In this document: piece by piece, positions 1-6,376 of the stretch
Layout: the number at the start of each line of letters is the position of its first letter
Position numbering within the stretch: the first letter of the stretch is position 1
Assembly: GCA_013205155.1 (NCBI GenBank)
Contig: JABMMT010000218.1
Coordinates: forward strand, 1 to 15,139
Direction of reading: 5' to 3'
DNA from: Betaproteobacteria bacterium
GTDB lineage: Bacteria > Pseudomonadota > Gammaproteobacteria > Burkholderiales > Burkholderiaceae
Length of the DNA stretch: 15,139 nucleotides
Notes under the pieces: model-generated
Seen by the model: only the letters and a program-made list of their open reading frames with translations
What the model was told of the DNA's origin: nothing
The model's database searches: none
Program-made: the position numbers and the translations under genes

Positions 1-426
1 GAGTAAGAGTTGATGCGCATGTTGACCATGTATATCGACCAGCCGATCTCCCGCCTCACGAAGCTGTGTGACTGTAGCGACGCTACCATTAATAAACGCG
101 CGGCTGCGACCATTCCCGTCAATAGTTCGCTTTAGAAAAAGACTTTCTCCTCCATCTTCAATAGGAAAACCTTGTTCTTCCAACCACTGATTGAAGTATT
201 GAATTTGTTCGGGGTCTATTCTGAAGAGAGCTGATATTTCAGCGCGACTGGCACCCTCTCTAATTTGACTGCTATCAGCGCGCTCACCCAATACCAAGCT
301 GAGAGCGTCTAATAGAATCGATTTACCCGCACCAGTTTCTCCAGTCAGGACTGTAAAGCCGCTGGCAAAGTCGAGCTCAAGCTGATCAACAATGACAAAG
401 TCACGAAGTGAGATAGTGTGAAGCAT
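1..426 (-). CDS. recN: DNA repair ATPase RecN, N-terminal part (gene runs off the left edge)
   Basis: RecN is an SMC-like ATPase that acts in recombinational repair of DNA double-strand breaks. The visible 142 codons start at an ATG and stay open to base 1, so this is the 5' part of the gene only (full RecN is about 550 residues). The translation begins MLHTISLRDFVIVDQLELDF, followed by a Walker A motif GETGAGKS at residues 29-36 and then SILLDALSLVLGERAD, the usual RecN/SMC head start. Around residues 110-140 it reads RSRAFINGSVAT and VDIHGQHAHQ, also typical of RecN. No good Shine-Dalgarno is visible before the ATG. The start lies 26 nt after the nadK stop on the same strand, so the two may be co-transcribed. 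The nadK-recN pairing is common in proteobacteria. Identification is firm; the C-terminal Walker B and coiled-coil parts lie outside the window. Confidence 0.95.
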   Translation of the reverse strand, partial: MLHTISLRDFVIVDQLELDFASGFTVLTGETGAGKSILLDALSLVLGERADSSQIREGASRAEISALFRIDPEQIQYFNQWLEEQGFPIEDGGESLFLKRTIDGNGRSRAFINGSVATVTQLREAGDRLVDIHGQHAHQLLL

Positions 427-447
427 GTATTAGCGTAGCAAAGAAAG

Positions 448-463
448 CGACATCAGAATGTCG
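448..463 (-). other. Small hairpin at the nadK stop codon, possible weak terminator or processing site
   Basis: CGACAT (448-453) and ATGTCG (458-463) form a perfect 6-bp stem with a 4-nt loop. Read on the minus strand (nadK to recN direction), the hairpin contains the nadK TGA stop and is followed by CTTTCTTTG, which is pyrimidine-rich but not a true U-run. The stem has only three G-C pairs. It could weakly attenuate transcription between nadK and recN, or mean nothing. Confidence 0.3.
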
Positions 464-1358
464 ATGGGTACTCATTCCAATGCAACTTCTCGCGCAAAGT
501 TTTGTAGTCGCTGTGGCTGCAAGGATGTAGGAGAGTAATTGTTTTATTGGACTGACGCACTTCAATCTTGTCCCCGCTTTGTAAATCAGTTTGGGATTGC
601 ATGTCAAAGTTCACAATGACTTCACGACCATCAATCACTTCAATAATCGTCACGCTATCTTCCGGTAAGACGATTGGGCGATTCGAAAGTGAATGGGGTG
701 CAATCGGAACCAGTAAGATTCCTGCAACTCGTGGATGCAAAATAGGACCTCCAGCGGAAAGAGCATAAGCAGTTGAGCCTGTAGGTGTAGAGACAATCAA
801 ACCATCTGAACGCTGGTTGTACATAAAGGAACCATTGACATGCACTGCCAGCTCCACCATTCCAGAAATTCCTGAGCGGTTTACCACTACATCATTGAGT
901 GCTAGCGCGCGGGTAATTTCTTTATCTTTACGCAAGACGACTGCATCTAAGAGCGTACGAGTATCTGCTTCGTGCTCCCCGGCAATAATTTGAGGAAGAA
1001 TAGTTTGGACTGATTGGATGGGGATATCAGTCATGTAGCCTAGGCGACCCATATTGATGCCCACCAAAGGAACATTTTTTCCTGCCAATTGGCGACCAAT
1101 TCCGAGCATGGTTCCGTCGCCACCCAGAACTACCACTAGATCAATTGCCCCGGCAAAATCCTCGGCTGTTTTAATGGGAAATTCAGTAAAACCAAGATGT
1201 TGGGCGGTGGCAGCCTCTAAAAAGACTTCACAGCCTAAGCCTGTGACCAGTTTAGCCAAGTCCCGGAGGCGTTCCTCTATCCCATCAGCCTGTAATTTGC
1301 CAACAAGCGCAACCCGCTTAAAGGCCTTATTGGTGGAATTTGGGGAAGGGCTTAACAT
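453..1358 (-). CDS. nadK: NAD kinase
   Basis: NadK (PpnK) phosphorylates NAD to NADP in the cytoplasm and is the only source of NADP in most bacteria. From the chosen ATG the protein is 301 residues, close to the usual 290-300. Visible motifs are VVLGGDGTMLGIGR with the catalytic GGDGT (Asp81), NMGRLGYMTD near residue 105, LNDVVVNRSG near 155-163, and SDGLIVSTPTGSTAYALSAG around 184-203. The reading frame stays open 25 codons further upstream, to 1433. That extension would run into hrcA on the other strand and has no family resemblance, so I chose the ATG at 1358 just before SPSPNSTNKAFKRVALVGK. The gene diverges from hrcA across a 37-nt gap. It is followed by recN after 26 nt, with a small hairpin at the stop codon. 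Confidence 0.95.
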   Translation of the reverse strand: MLSPSPNSTNKAFKRVALVGKLQADGIEERLRDLAKLVTGLGCEVFLEAATAQHLGFTEFPIKTAEDFAGAIDLVVVLGGDGTMLGIGRQLAGKNVPLVGINMGRLGYMTDIPIQSVQTILPQIIAGEHEADTRTLLDAVVLRKDKEITRALALNDVVVNRSGISGMVELAVHVNGSFMYNQRSDGLIVSTPTGSTAYALSAGGPILHPRVAGILLVPIAPHSLSNRPIVLPEDSVTIIEVIDGREVIVNFDMQSQTDLQSGDKIEVRQSNKTITLLHPCSHSDYKTLREKLHWNEYPSTF

Positions 1359-1395
1359 ATAACGATTAAACCATAGGCATAAAATCCCTTCCACC

Positions 1396-2406
1396 ATGGA
1401 TGAACGTTCCCGCGCTTTACTAAAAACCCTCATCGAGCGTTATATCGAGGAGGGTCAGCCGATTGGCTCCCGGACTCTTTCGAGATTCTCGGGCTTAGAC
1501 CTATCAGCCGCCACGATTCGCAATGTCATGGCTGATTTAGAGGACATGGGCCTAGTGACTAGCCCACATACCTCTGCTGGCCGAGTTCCAACTCCGAGAG
1601 GCTATCGCCTGTTTGTGGACACCATGGTCACTATTCGCCCTCTTGAAGAAATGGCTGCTCGAGAAGTGGAAAAGGGACTTCTGCCCGATTCACCGCAAAG
1701 GGTTTTAAATTCTGCTGCTCAAATGCTGTCCAATCTGACTCATTTCGCTGGCGTTGTCATGACGCCTAAGCGCACTCAAGTCTTTAAGCATATTGAATTT
1801 TTGCGTTTGGGCGAAGGCAAGATCTTGCTCATTATGGTTACCCCCGAAGGGGATGTACAAAACCGCATTTTGCCGACAACTCAAGATTACACACCTAGCC
1901 AATTAATCGAAGCAGGTAATTACATTAATGCTCAGTTTGCAGGAAAAAGTTTTGATCAAGTACGCTCTCATCTCAAGGCAGATTTAGATAATTTACGAAC
2001 CGACATTTCTGGTTTGATGACCTTAGCTTTACAGGCCGGAGTAGCTGATTACGATCTGGGTCGTGGCGATGTCGTCCTTTCTGGTGAGCGTCGTCTACTC
2101 AATGTTGGGGACTTAAGCTCCAATCTCGATAAGCTGCGCAAAATGTTTGATATGTTGGAGCAAAAGTCGTTTTTAATGCAATTATTGGATGTGTCTAGCC
2201 ATGCTGATGGTATTCAGATCTTTATCGGTGGAGAGAGTGACCTTTTGCCTTATGAGGATTTAGCTGTCATTAGTGCACCCTATAGTGTGGACGGTCAAAT
2301 TGTTGGTACTTTAGGAGTGATTGGGCCAACTCGAATGGCTTATGACCGAGTTATTCCGATTGTGGACATTACTTCTAAATTATTATCAGGTGCTCTTAGC
2401 TCTTAA
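1396..2406 (+). CDS. hrcA: Heat-inducible transcription repressor HrcA
   Basis: HrcA binds the CIRCE operator (TTAGCACTC-N9-GAGTGCTAA) and represses chaperone genes; in many bacteria its activity depends on GroEL. The 336-residue length is normal for betaproteobacteria. The N-terminal winged-helix DNA-binding domain is clear: DERSRALLKTLIERYIEEG, QPIGSRTLSR (about 21-30), SAATIRNVMADLEDMGLV (38-54), then the HrcA signature SPHTSAGRVPTPRGYRLFVD (56-75). The rest matches the GAF-like and dimerisation parts, ending with SAPYSVDGQIVGTLGVIGPT and MAYDRVIPIVDITSKLL. The ATG at 1396 puts the winged helix at the very N-terminus, as is usual. The gene is first in a plus-strand series with hemH 18 nt downstream and grpE, dnaK, dnaJ beyond. 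No convincing CIRCE lies in the window, so its targets (typically groES-groEL) are probably elsewhere. Confidence 0.97.
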   Translation: MDERSRALLKTLIERYIEEGQPIGSRTLSRFSGLDLSAATIRNVMADLEDMGLVTSPHTSAGRVPTPRGYRLFVDTMVTIRPLEEMAAREVEKGLLPDSPQRVLNSAAQMLSNLTHFAGVVMTPKRTQVFKHIEFLRLGEGKILLIMVTPEGDVQNRILPTTQDYTPSQLIEAGNYINAQFAGKSFDQVRSHLKADLDNLRTDISGLMTLALQAGVADYDLGRGDVVLSGERRLLNVGDLSSNLDKLRKMFDMLEQKSFLMQLLDVSSHADGIQIFIGGESDLLPYEDLAVISAPYSVDGQIVGTLGVIGPTRMAYDRVIPIVDITSKLLSGALSS

Positions 2407-2424
2407 GCATTTTAAAAAATATTG

Positions 2425-3534
2425 ATGAAGACATCTACTGTGAATCAAAACCCTCATTTAAGAGCCTCAAAAACTGCGGTGTTATTGCTCAATTTGGGTA
2501 CGCCATCTGCGCCTACTTCCAAGGCGGTGAGAGCTTATCTCAAAGAATTTTTATCTGACCCTCGGGTAGTAGAAATTCCCTACTTTATTTGGTGGTTCAT
2601 TTTGAATGGCATTATTTTGCCTATTCGTAGTGGAGCGTCAGCTAAAAAATATGCTTCGATTTGGTTGCCAAAATTAGGCTCGCCTTTAATGCACTACTCA
2701 CGCCTGCAAGCCAAAGAGTTAGGTGAAATATTTGCCAATCAAGGACATACCGTCTTGGTTGATTTAGCGATGCGCTACGGGGAGCCTTCTACCGAAGAAG
2801 TTCTTAAGAGCTTGAAGGCACAAGGCATGGAGCGTTTATTGCTACTGCCTTTATATCCACAGTATTCAGCGACAACCACAGCTTCTAGCTTTGATGAAGT
2901 ATTCCGAGTATTGAGTACTTGGCGCGATCAACCTGAATTACGCTTAGTCAAACACTATCACGATAATCCTGCATACATTAATGCTTTGCGTGATCAAGTA
3001 TATGATGCTTGGGATAAGGATGGGCGCCCTAACTTTGCTGCCGGAGATCGATTCGTCATGTCTTTTCATGGACTGCCTAAGAGAAATTTATTGAATGGCG
3101 ATCCTTACCATTGCGAGTGTCTAAAGTCAGGACGTTTGCTTGGTGAAGCATTGGGATTGGAGAAGGGCGAATATATCGTAACCTTTCAGTCGCGATTTGG
3201 AAAAGCAGAATGGCTTAAACCTTATACCGCCCCCACAATTGAAAAGCTGGCAAAAGAAGGATGTCAGCGTATCGATATTTTTTGCCCAGGATTTCCGGCT
3301 GATTGCCTAGAGACTCTGGAGGAGATAGCAATGGAAGCAAGAGAGAGTTTTTTAGAGCATGGTGGAAAAGATTATCGTTATATCCCATGCCTCAATAGCA
3401 ACCCAAAATGGATTGAGGCATTAAGCGAGATTGCTCACCAGCATTTATTGGGGTGGTCATTAGGCACTGAGTCTGAGGCTGAACTTGCTACCCGAAATGA
3501 GAGAGCAGAATTAGCCGAAGGGACTAAGACTTGA
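2425..3534 (+). CDS. hemH: Ferrochelatase (protoporphyrin ferrochelatase)
   Basis: HemH inserts ferrous iron into protoporphyrin IX, the last step of protoheme synthesis. The 369-residue protein has the family blocks KTAVLLLNLGTPSAPTSKAV (17-35), EFLSDPRVVEIP (41-52), LAMRYGEPS (114-122), LLLLPLYPQYSATTTAS (138-154), VMSFHGLPKR with the catalytic His215 (211-220), TFQSRFGKAEWLKPYT (253-268) and CPGFPADCLETLEEIAMEA (287-305), which carries the conserved acidic residues. The frame also opens with a TTG one codon earlier (2422), but ATG 2425 is the more likely start; no Shine-Dalgarno is obvious. Cys230 and Cys232 in DPYHCEC, with Cys287 and Cys294, could suggest an Fe-S site, but similar cysteines occur in enzymes without one. 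The gene follows hrcA by 18 nt and is probably co-transcribed with it. Its TGA stop lies inside the -35 element of the grpE heat-shock promoter. Confidence 0.97.
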   Translation: MKTSTVNQNPHLRASKTAVLLLNLGTPSAPTSKAVRAYLKEFLSDPRVVEIPYFIWWFILNGIILPIRSGASAKKYASIWLPKLGSPLMHYSRLQAKELGEIFANQGHTVLVDLAMRYGEPSTEEVLKSLKAQGMERLLLLPLYPQYSATTTASSFDEVFRVLSTWRDQPELRLVKHYHDNPAYINALRDQVYDAWDKDGRPNFAAGDRFVMSFHGLPKRNLLNGDPYHCECLKSGRLLGEALGLEKGEYIVTFQSRFGKAEWLKPYTAPTIEKLAKEGCQRIDIFCPGFPADCLETLEEIAMEARESFLEHGGKDYRYIPCLNSNPKWIEALSEIAHQHLLGWSLGTESEAELATRNERAELAEGTKT

Positions 3535-3558
3535 AATTGAGTCTTATAACCCCATATT
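3530..3558 (+). promoter_or_regulatory. Sigma-32 (RpoH) heat-shock promoter of grpE, overlapping the hemH stop
   Basis: The -35 CTTGAAA is at 3530-3536 and the -10 CCCCATATT at 3550-3558, with 13 nt between CTTGAAA and CCCCAT. This agrees fully with the enterobacterial sigma-32 consensus (CTTGAAA, 11-16 nt, CCCCATnT). The hemH TGA (3532-3534) is part of the -35. Transcription would start near 3563-3566, giving a leader of roughly 35 nt before the grpE ATG at 3600. The match is seen directly; promoter activity is inferred. Confidence 0.85.
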
Positions 3559-3599
3559 GGAAACAATAGTTACTCTTCATTAAAAGCGAAATAGCGTCC

Positions 3600-4148
3600 A
3601 TGACACAAGAAAATCACAACCCCCATCCTGAACAAGAAAATACTGCTGAAGATGCTGCACCTGAAGCGTCGGCACAAGCCAGTGTTCCTTTGACGCCTGA
3701 GGAAGAAATTGCAGAGCTCAATCAAAAGCTTGCTGATTTACAAGATCATTTCTTGCGTGCCAAAGCTGAGGGAGAAAATATTCGTCGCCGTGCTGTTGAA
3801 GACATCGCTAAAGCGCACAAGTTTGCAATAGAAAGCTTTGCAGAGCATTTGGTCCCCGTTACCGATAGTCTTTATGCTGCTTTAAGTACCGATGCTGGGG
3901 ATGCAAAAGCATTCAAGGAAGGCTTAGAAATTACGCTTAAGCAACTTCTATCTGCCTTTGAAAAAGGGCGTATGACCGAAATTAACCCTACAGTGGGCGA
4001 TAAGTTCGATCCTCACCACCATCAAGCGATTGCATCGGTGCCCTCTGAGCAAGATCCCAATACCGTAGTTTCTGTTCTTCAGCGCGGTTACACCGTTGCT
4101 GATCGCGTATTGCGACCTGCTTTAGTGACTGTTAGCGCCCCTAAATAA
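3600..4148 (+). CDS. grpE: Nucleotide exchange factor GrpE
   Basis: GrpE releases ADP from DnaK and so drives the DnaK/DnaJ folding cycle; it also acts as a thermosensor in E. coli. The protein is 182 residues, a normal length. Residues 1-30 are an acidic disordered tail rich in E, A, P and Q. Next comes the long dimerising helix (about 33-85: TPEEEIAELNQKLADLQDHF, LRAKAEGENIRRRAVEDIAK), then the four-helix region and a C-terminal beta domain with the GrpE signature around 132-175: VGDKFDPHHHQAIASVPSE and VVSVLQRGYTVADRVLRPALV. The ATG at 3600 is preceded by only a weak ribosome site. The gene has its own sigma-32-type promoter and is followed by a strong terminator, so it appears to be a single-gene heat-shock unit with possible readthrough from hrcA-hemH. 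Confidence 0.97.
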   Translation: MTQENHNPHPEQENTAEDAAPEASAQASVPLTPEEEIAELNQKLADLQDHFLRAKAEGENIRRRAVEDIAKAHKFAIESFAEHLVPVTDSLYAALSTDAGDAKAFKEGLEITLKQLLSAFEKGRMTEINPTVGDKFDPHHHQAIASVPSEQDPNTVVSVLQRGYTVADRVLRPALVTVSAPK

Positions 4149-4195
4149 GGCCTTTTTAAGGGATAAATACCCCAAAATATGCCCAAAAACAGCAT

Positions 4196-4219
4196 AAAAA
4201 GGCAGATTTCTGCCTTTTT
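4196..4219 (+). terminator. Rho-independent terminator after grpE
   Basis: AAAAAGGCAG (4196-4205) and CTGCCTTTTT (4210-4219) form a perfect 10-bp stem around a 4-nt ATTT loop, 47 nt after the grpE stop. The T-run is the outer part of the 3' arm and the matching A-run lies on the 5' side, so it could work in both directions. It insulates dnaK from grpE transcription and lies just before the dnaK sigma-32 promoter. Confidence 0.85.
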
Positions 4220-4232
4220 GCCATTTCAGCCC

Positions 4233-4260
4233 CTTGAATTTTACTTTTTAAACCCCATTT
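4233..4260 (+). promoter_or_regulatory. Sigma-32 (RpoH) heat-shock promoter of dnaK-dnaJ
   Basis: The -35 CTTGAAT is at 4233-4239 (preceded by CC) and the -10 CCCCATTT at 4253-4260, with 13 nt between CTTGAAT and CCCCAT, the same geometry as the grpE promoter. One -35 base differs from CTTGAAA. The start of transcription would be near 4265-4268, giving a leader of about 70 nt to the dnaK ATG. It sits 13 nt after the grpE terminator. Confidence 0.85.
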
Positions 4261-4276
4261 AGTGGATATCGATTTA

Positions 4277-4305
4277 TTCATAGCCGTACATAGAACTTAT
4301 ATAAA
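4277..4305 (+). promoter_or_regulatory. Possible second, sigma-70-type promoter of dnaK
   Basis: TTCATA (4277-4282) and TATAAA (4300-4305) are separated by 17 nt, a 4/6 and 5/6 match to the housekeeping consensus. It would start transcription about 25 nt before the dnaK ATG and could supply DnaK without heat stress. AT-rich intergenic DNA gives such matches by chance, so this is tentative. Confidence 0.35.
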
Positions 4306-4337
4306 ACAAGGTATTAACTTAATTTTTTGGAGCCATT

Positions 4338-6275
4338 ATGGGAAAGATTATCGGAATCGACTTAGGAACCACTAACTCGTGTGTTTCAGTAGTAGAAAAC
4401 AATGCACCTAAAGTTGTTGAGAACGCAGAAGGCGCTCGAACAACTCCATCCATCATTGCCTATCTTGAGGATGGCGAAGTGTTGGTTGGTGCGCCAGCTA
4501 AACGTCAATCAGTTACAAACCCTAGAAATACTATCTATGCTGTGAAGCGTTTAATGGGTCGTAAATTTACTGATGCTGAAGTACAAAAAGATATCGGTTT
4601 AATGCCTTACGCCATTATTCAAGCAGATAACGGAGATGCTTGGGTTGAAGCGCGTGACAAGAAAATGGCGCCACAACAAGTGTCTGCTGAAATCTTGCGC
4701 AAAATGAAAAAGACAGCAGAAGATTACCTTGGTGAAGAGGTAACTGAGGCTGTGATTACGGTGCCCGCTTACTTTAACGATAGCCAACGTCAGGCTACTA
4801 AAGATGCCGGCCGAATTGCTGGCCTGGATGTTAAGCGCATCATTAATGAGCCAACCGCTGCTGCATTGGCATTTGGTTTAGATAAACAAGATAAAGTTGA
4901 TCGCAAGATTGCGGTATATGACTTGGGTGGCGGTACATTCGACGTTTCTATTATTGAAATTGCCAACGTAGATGGCGAGAAGCAATTTGAAGTGCTTTCT
5001 ACTAACGGTGACACCTTCTTGGGTGGTGAAGATTTTGATCAACGTATCATTGATTGGATCATTACCGAGTTCAAGAAAGAGCAAGGTGTTGATTTGAGCA
5101 AGGATGTACTGGCATTACAGCGTTTGAAAGATGCTGCGGAGAAGGCCAAGATCGAGTTGTCATCTGCTCAACAAACAGAAATTAACTTACCTTATGTGAC
5201 TGCTGACGCTAGTGGTCCTAAGCATTTGAATTTGAAATTGACCCGTGCCAAATTGGAGTCTTTGGTAGAAGAGTTGATTAATCGCACTGCTGGCCCTTGC
5301 TTAATAGCTATTAAAGATGCTGGTGTGAACGTAGCCGAGATTGATGATGTCATTTTGGTTGGCGGTCAAACCCGTATGCCTGCTGTTCAGGATAAGGTAA
5401 AAGAAATTTTTGGCAAAGAGCCACGTAAAGACGTCAATCCTGATGAAGCGGTTGCTGTTGGCGCCGCCATTCAAGGTTCTGTGTTGTCGGGCGATCGTAA
5501 AGACGTATTGCTCTTAGACGTTACCCCATTGTCATTAGGTATCGAGACTCTTGGTGGTGTGATGACTAAGATGATTCCTAAGAACACTACGATTCCAACC
5601 AAGCATTCACAGGTTTATTCCACTGCGGAAGACAATCAGCCTGCGGTCACCATCAAGTGCTACCAAGGTGAGCGTGAGATAGCCATTGCAAATAAGTTGT
5701 TAGGGGAATTTAACCTAGAGGGTATCGCAGCAGCACAACGTGGTATGCCGCAAATTGAGGTGACTTTTGATATTGATGCTAATGGTATTTTGCATGTCAC
5801 CGCAAAAGATAAAACGACTGGTAAAGAAAATAAAATCACCATTAAGGCAAACTCTGGTTTAACCGAAGAAGAAATCTTACGCATGGTAAAAGATGCAGAA
5901 GCCAATGCTGCTGAAGATAAGAAGGCTTTAGAGTTGGTAATCACTCGCAACACTGCTGATGCTCTAGCGCACTCAACTAAGAAAGCCTTGGAAGAGCATG
6001 GCGCAAGTTTGGAAGCTTCCGAGAAGGGGGTAATTGAAACTGCCTTGAAGGAGTTAGACGAAGCAATCAAAGGTAGCGACAAGGCAATCATTGAAGCTAA
6101 GACCGAAGCATTGGGCAAAGCAAGTCAGAAGCTTGGCGAGAAAGTGATGGCTGCTGAGCAGGCTAAGGCTGGTGGCGGCGCTGCTCCTGGTGCAGCTCCA
6201 GGGGGCACCTCTGGTCCAGCTCCTGATGCTGATGTCGTTGATGCCGACTTTAAAGAGGTTAATGACAAGAAGTAA
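4338..6275 (+). CDS. dnaK: Molecular chaperone DnaK (Hsp70)
   Basis: DnaK is the cytoplasmic Hsp70 that binds exposed hydrophobic stretches of client proteins in an ATP-driven cycle with DnaJ and GrpE. At 645 residues it is full length. The ATPase domain shows IGIDLGTTNSC (5-15), VITVPAYFNDSQRQATKDAG (139-158), IINEPTAAALAFG (168-180), VYDLGGGTFDVS (193-204, with Thr200 in the place of the E. coli autophosphorylation site) and ILVGGQTRMPAVQ (339-351). The conserved interdomain linker DVLLLDVTPLSLGIETLGG starts at 389. The substrate-binding and lid domains follow, then a Gly/Ala/Pro-rich tail ending in DADVVDADFKEVNDKK, the usual EEVD-like acidic end of bacterial DnaK. A ribosome site GGAG (4329-4332) precedes the ATG by 5 nt. 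A sigma-32 promoter lies upstream and dnaJ follows after 101 nt containing a hairpin. Confidence 0.99.
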   Translation: MGKIIGIDLGTTNSCVSVVENNAPKVVENAEGARTTPSIIAYLEDGEVLVGAPAKRQSVTNPRNTIYAVKRLMGRKFTDAEVQKDIGLMPYAIIQADNGDAWVEARDKKMAPQQVSAEILRKMKKTAEDYLGEEVTEAVITVPAYFNDSQRQATKDAGRIAGLDVKRIINEPTAAALAFGLDKQDKVDRKIAVYDLGGGTFDVSIIEIANVDGEKQFEVLSTNGDTFLGGEDFDQRIIDWIITEFKKEQGVDLSKDVLALQRLKDAAEKAKIELSSAQQTEINLPYVTADASGPKHLNLKLTRAKLESLVEELINRTAGPCLIAIKDAGVNVAEIDDVILVGGQTRMPAVQDKVKEIFGKEPRKDVNPDEAVAVGAAIQGSVLSGDRKDVLLLDVTPLSLGIETLGGVMTKMIPKNTTIPTKHSQVYSTAEDNQPAVTIKCYQGEREIAIANKLLGEFNLEGIAAAQRGMPQIEVTFDIDANGILHVTAKDKTTGKENKITIKANSGLTEEEILRMVKDAEANAAEDKKALELVITRNTADALAHSTKKALEEHGASLEASEKGVIETALKELDEAIKGSDKAIIEAKTEALGKASQKLGEKVMAAEQAKAGGGAAPGAAPGGTSGPAPDADVVDADFKEVNDKK

Positions 6276-6322
6276 TTGAGTCATTGAACATTTATTTGAT
6301 GTAGTTTTGAAGTACTTAAACA

Positions 6323-6347
6323 ACAAGTCGGCCACGTGCCGACTTGT
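6323..6347 (+). other. Perfect 10-bp hairpin in the dnaK-dnaJ gap
   Basis: ACAAGTCGGC (6323-6332) and GCCGACTTGT (6338-6347) pair perfectly around a 5-nt CACGT loop, 47 nt after the dnaK stop and about 15 nt before the dnaJ ribosome site. It is followed by GTCATTCAGG, with no U-run, so it is a poor intrinsic terminator. It more likely marks an RNA processing or stabilising hairpin that sets the dnaK:dnaJ ratio. Structure is seen; function is inferred. Confidence 0.6.
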
Positions 6348-6376
6348 GTCATTCAGGTTGTGGAGAGGAATAGGCC

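Noticed and set aside
881..905. CIRCE-like pair TTACCACTA and GAGTGCTAG inside nadK
   Set aside because: The right arm matches 8/9 but the left arm only 7/9, the spacer is 7 nt rather than 9, and the site lies in coding sequence about 500 nt from hrcA. Treated as chance.
1330..1363. Possible hrcA promoter with TATAAC at 1358-1363
   Set aside because: The nearest TTG-type -35 (1330-1335) is 22 nt away, too far for a standard promoter; no other -35 is visible.
3112..3308. Possible Fe-S cluster cysteines in HemH (Cys230, Cys232, Cys287, Cys294)
   Set aside because: CPGFPADCLETLEE-type cysteines are shared with ferrochelatases that have no cluster, and the number and spacing are not diagnostic.
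4790..5084. Two overlapping minus-strand open frames within the DnaK ATPase domain
   Set aside because: Both are shadows of the conserved dnaK coding sequence; no family resemblance and no start signal.
5660..6118. 152-codon minus-strand open frame within dnaK
   Set aside because: It is fully antisense to conserved dnaK codons, is rich in Ser/Leu/Ala as expected from the complement of a biased gene, and has no ribosome site or recognisable domain.
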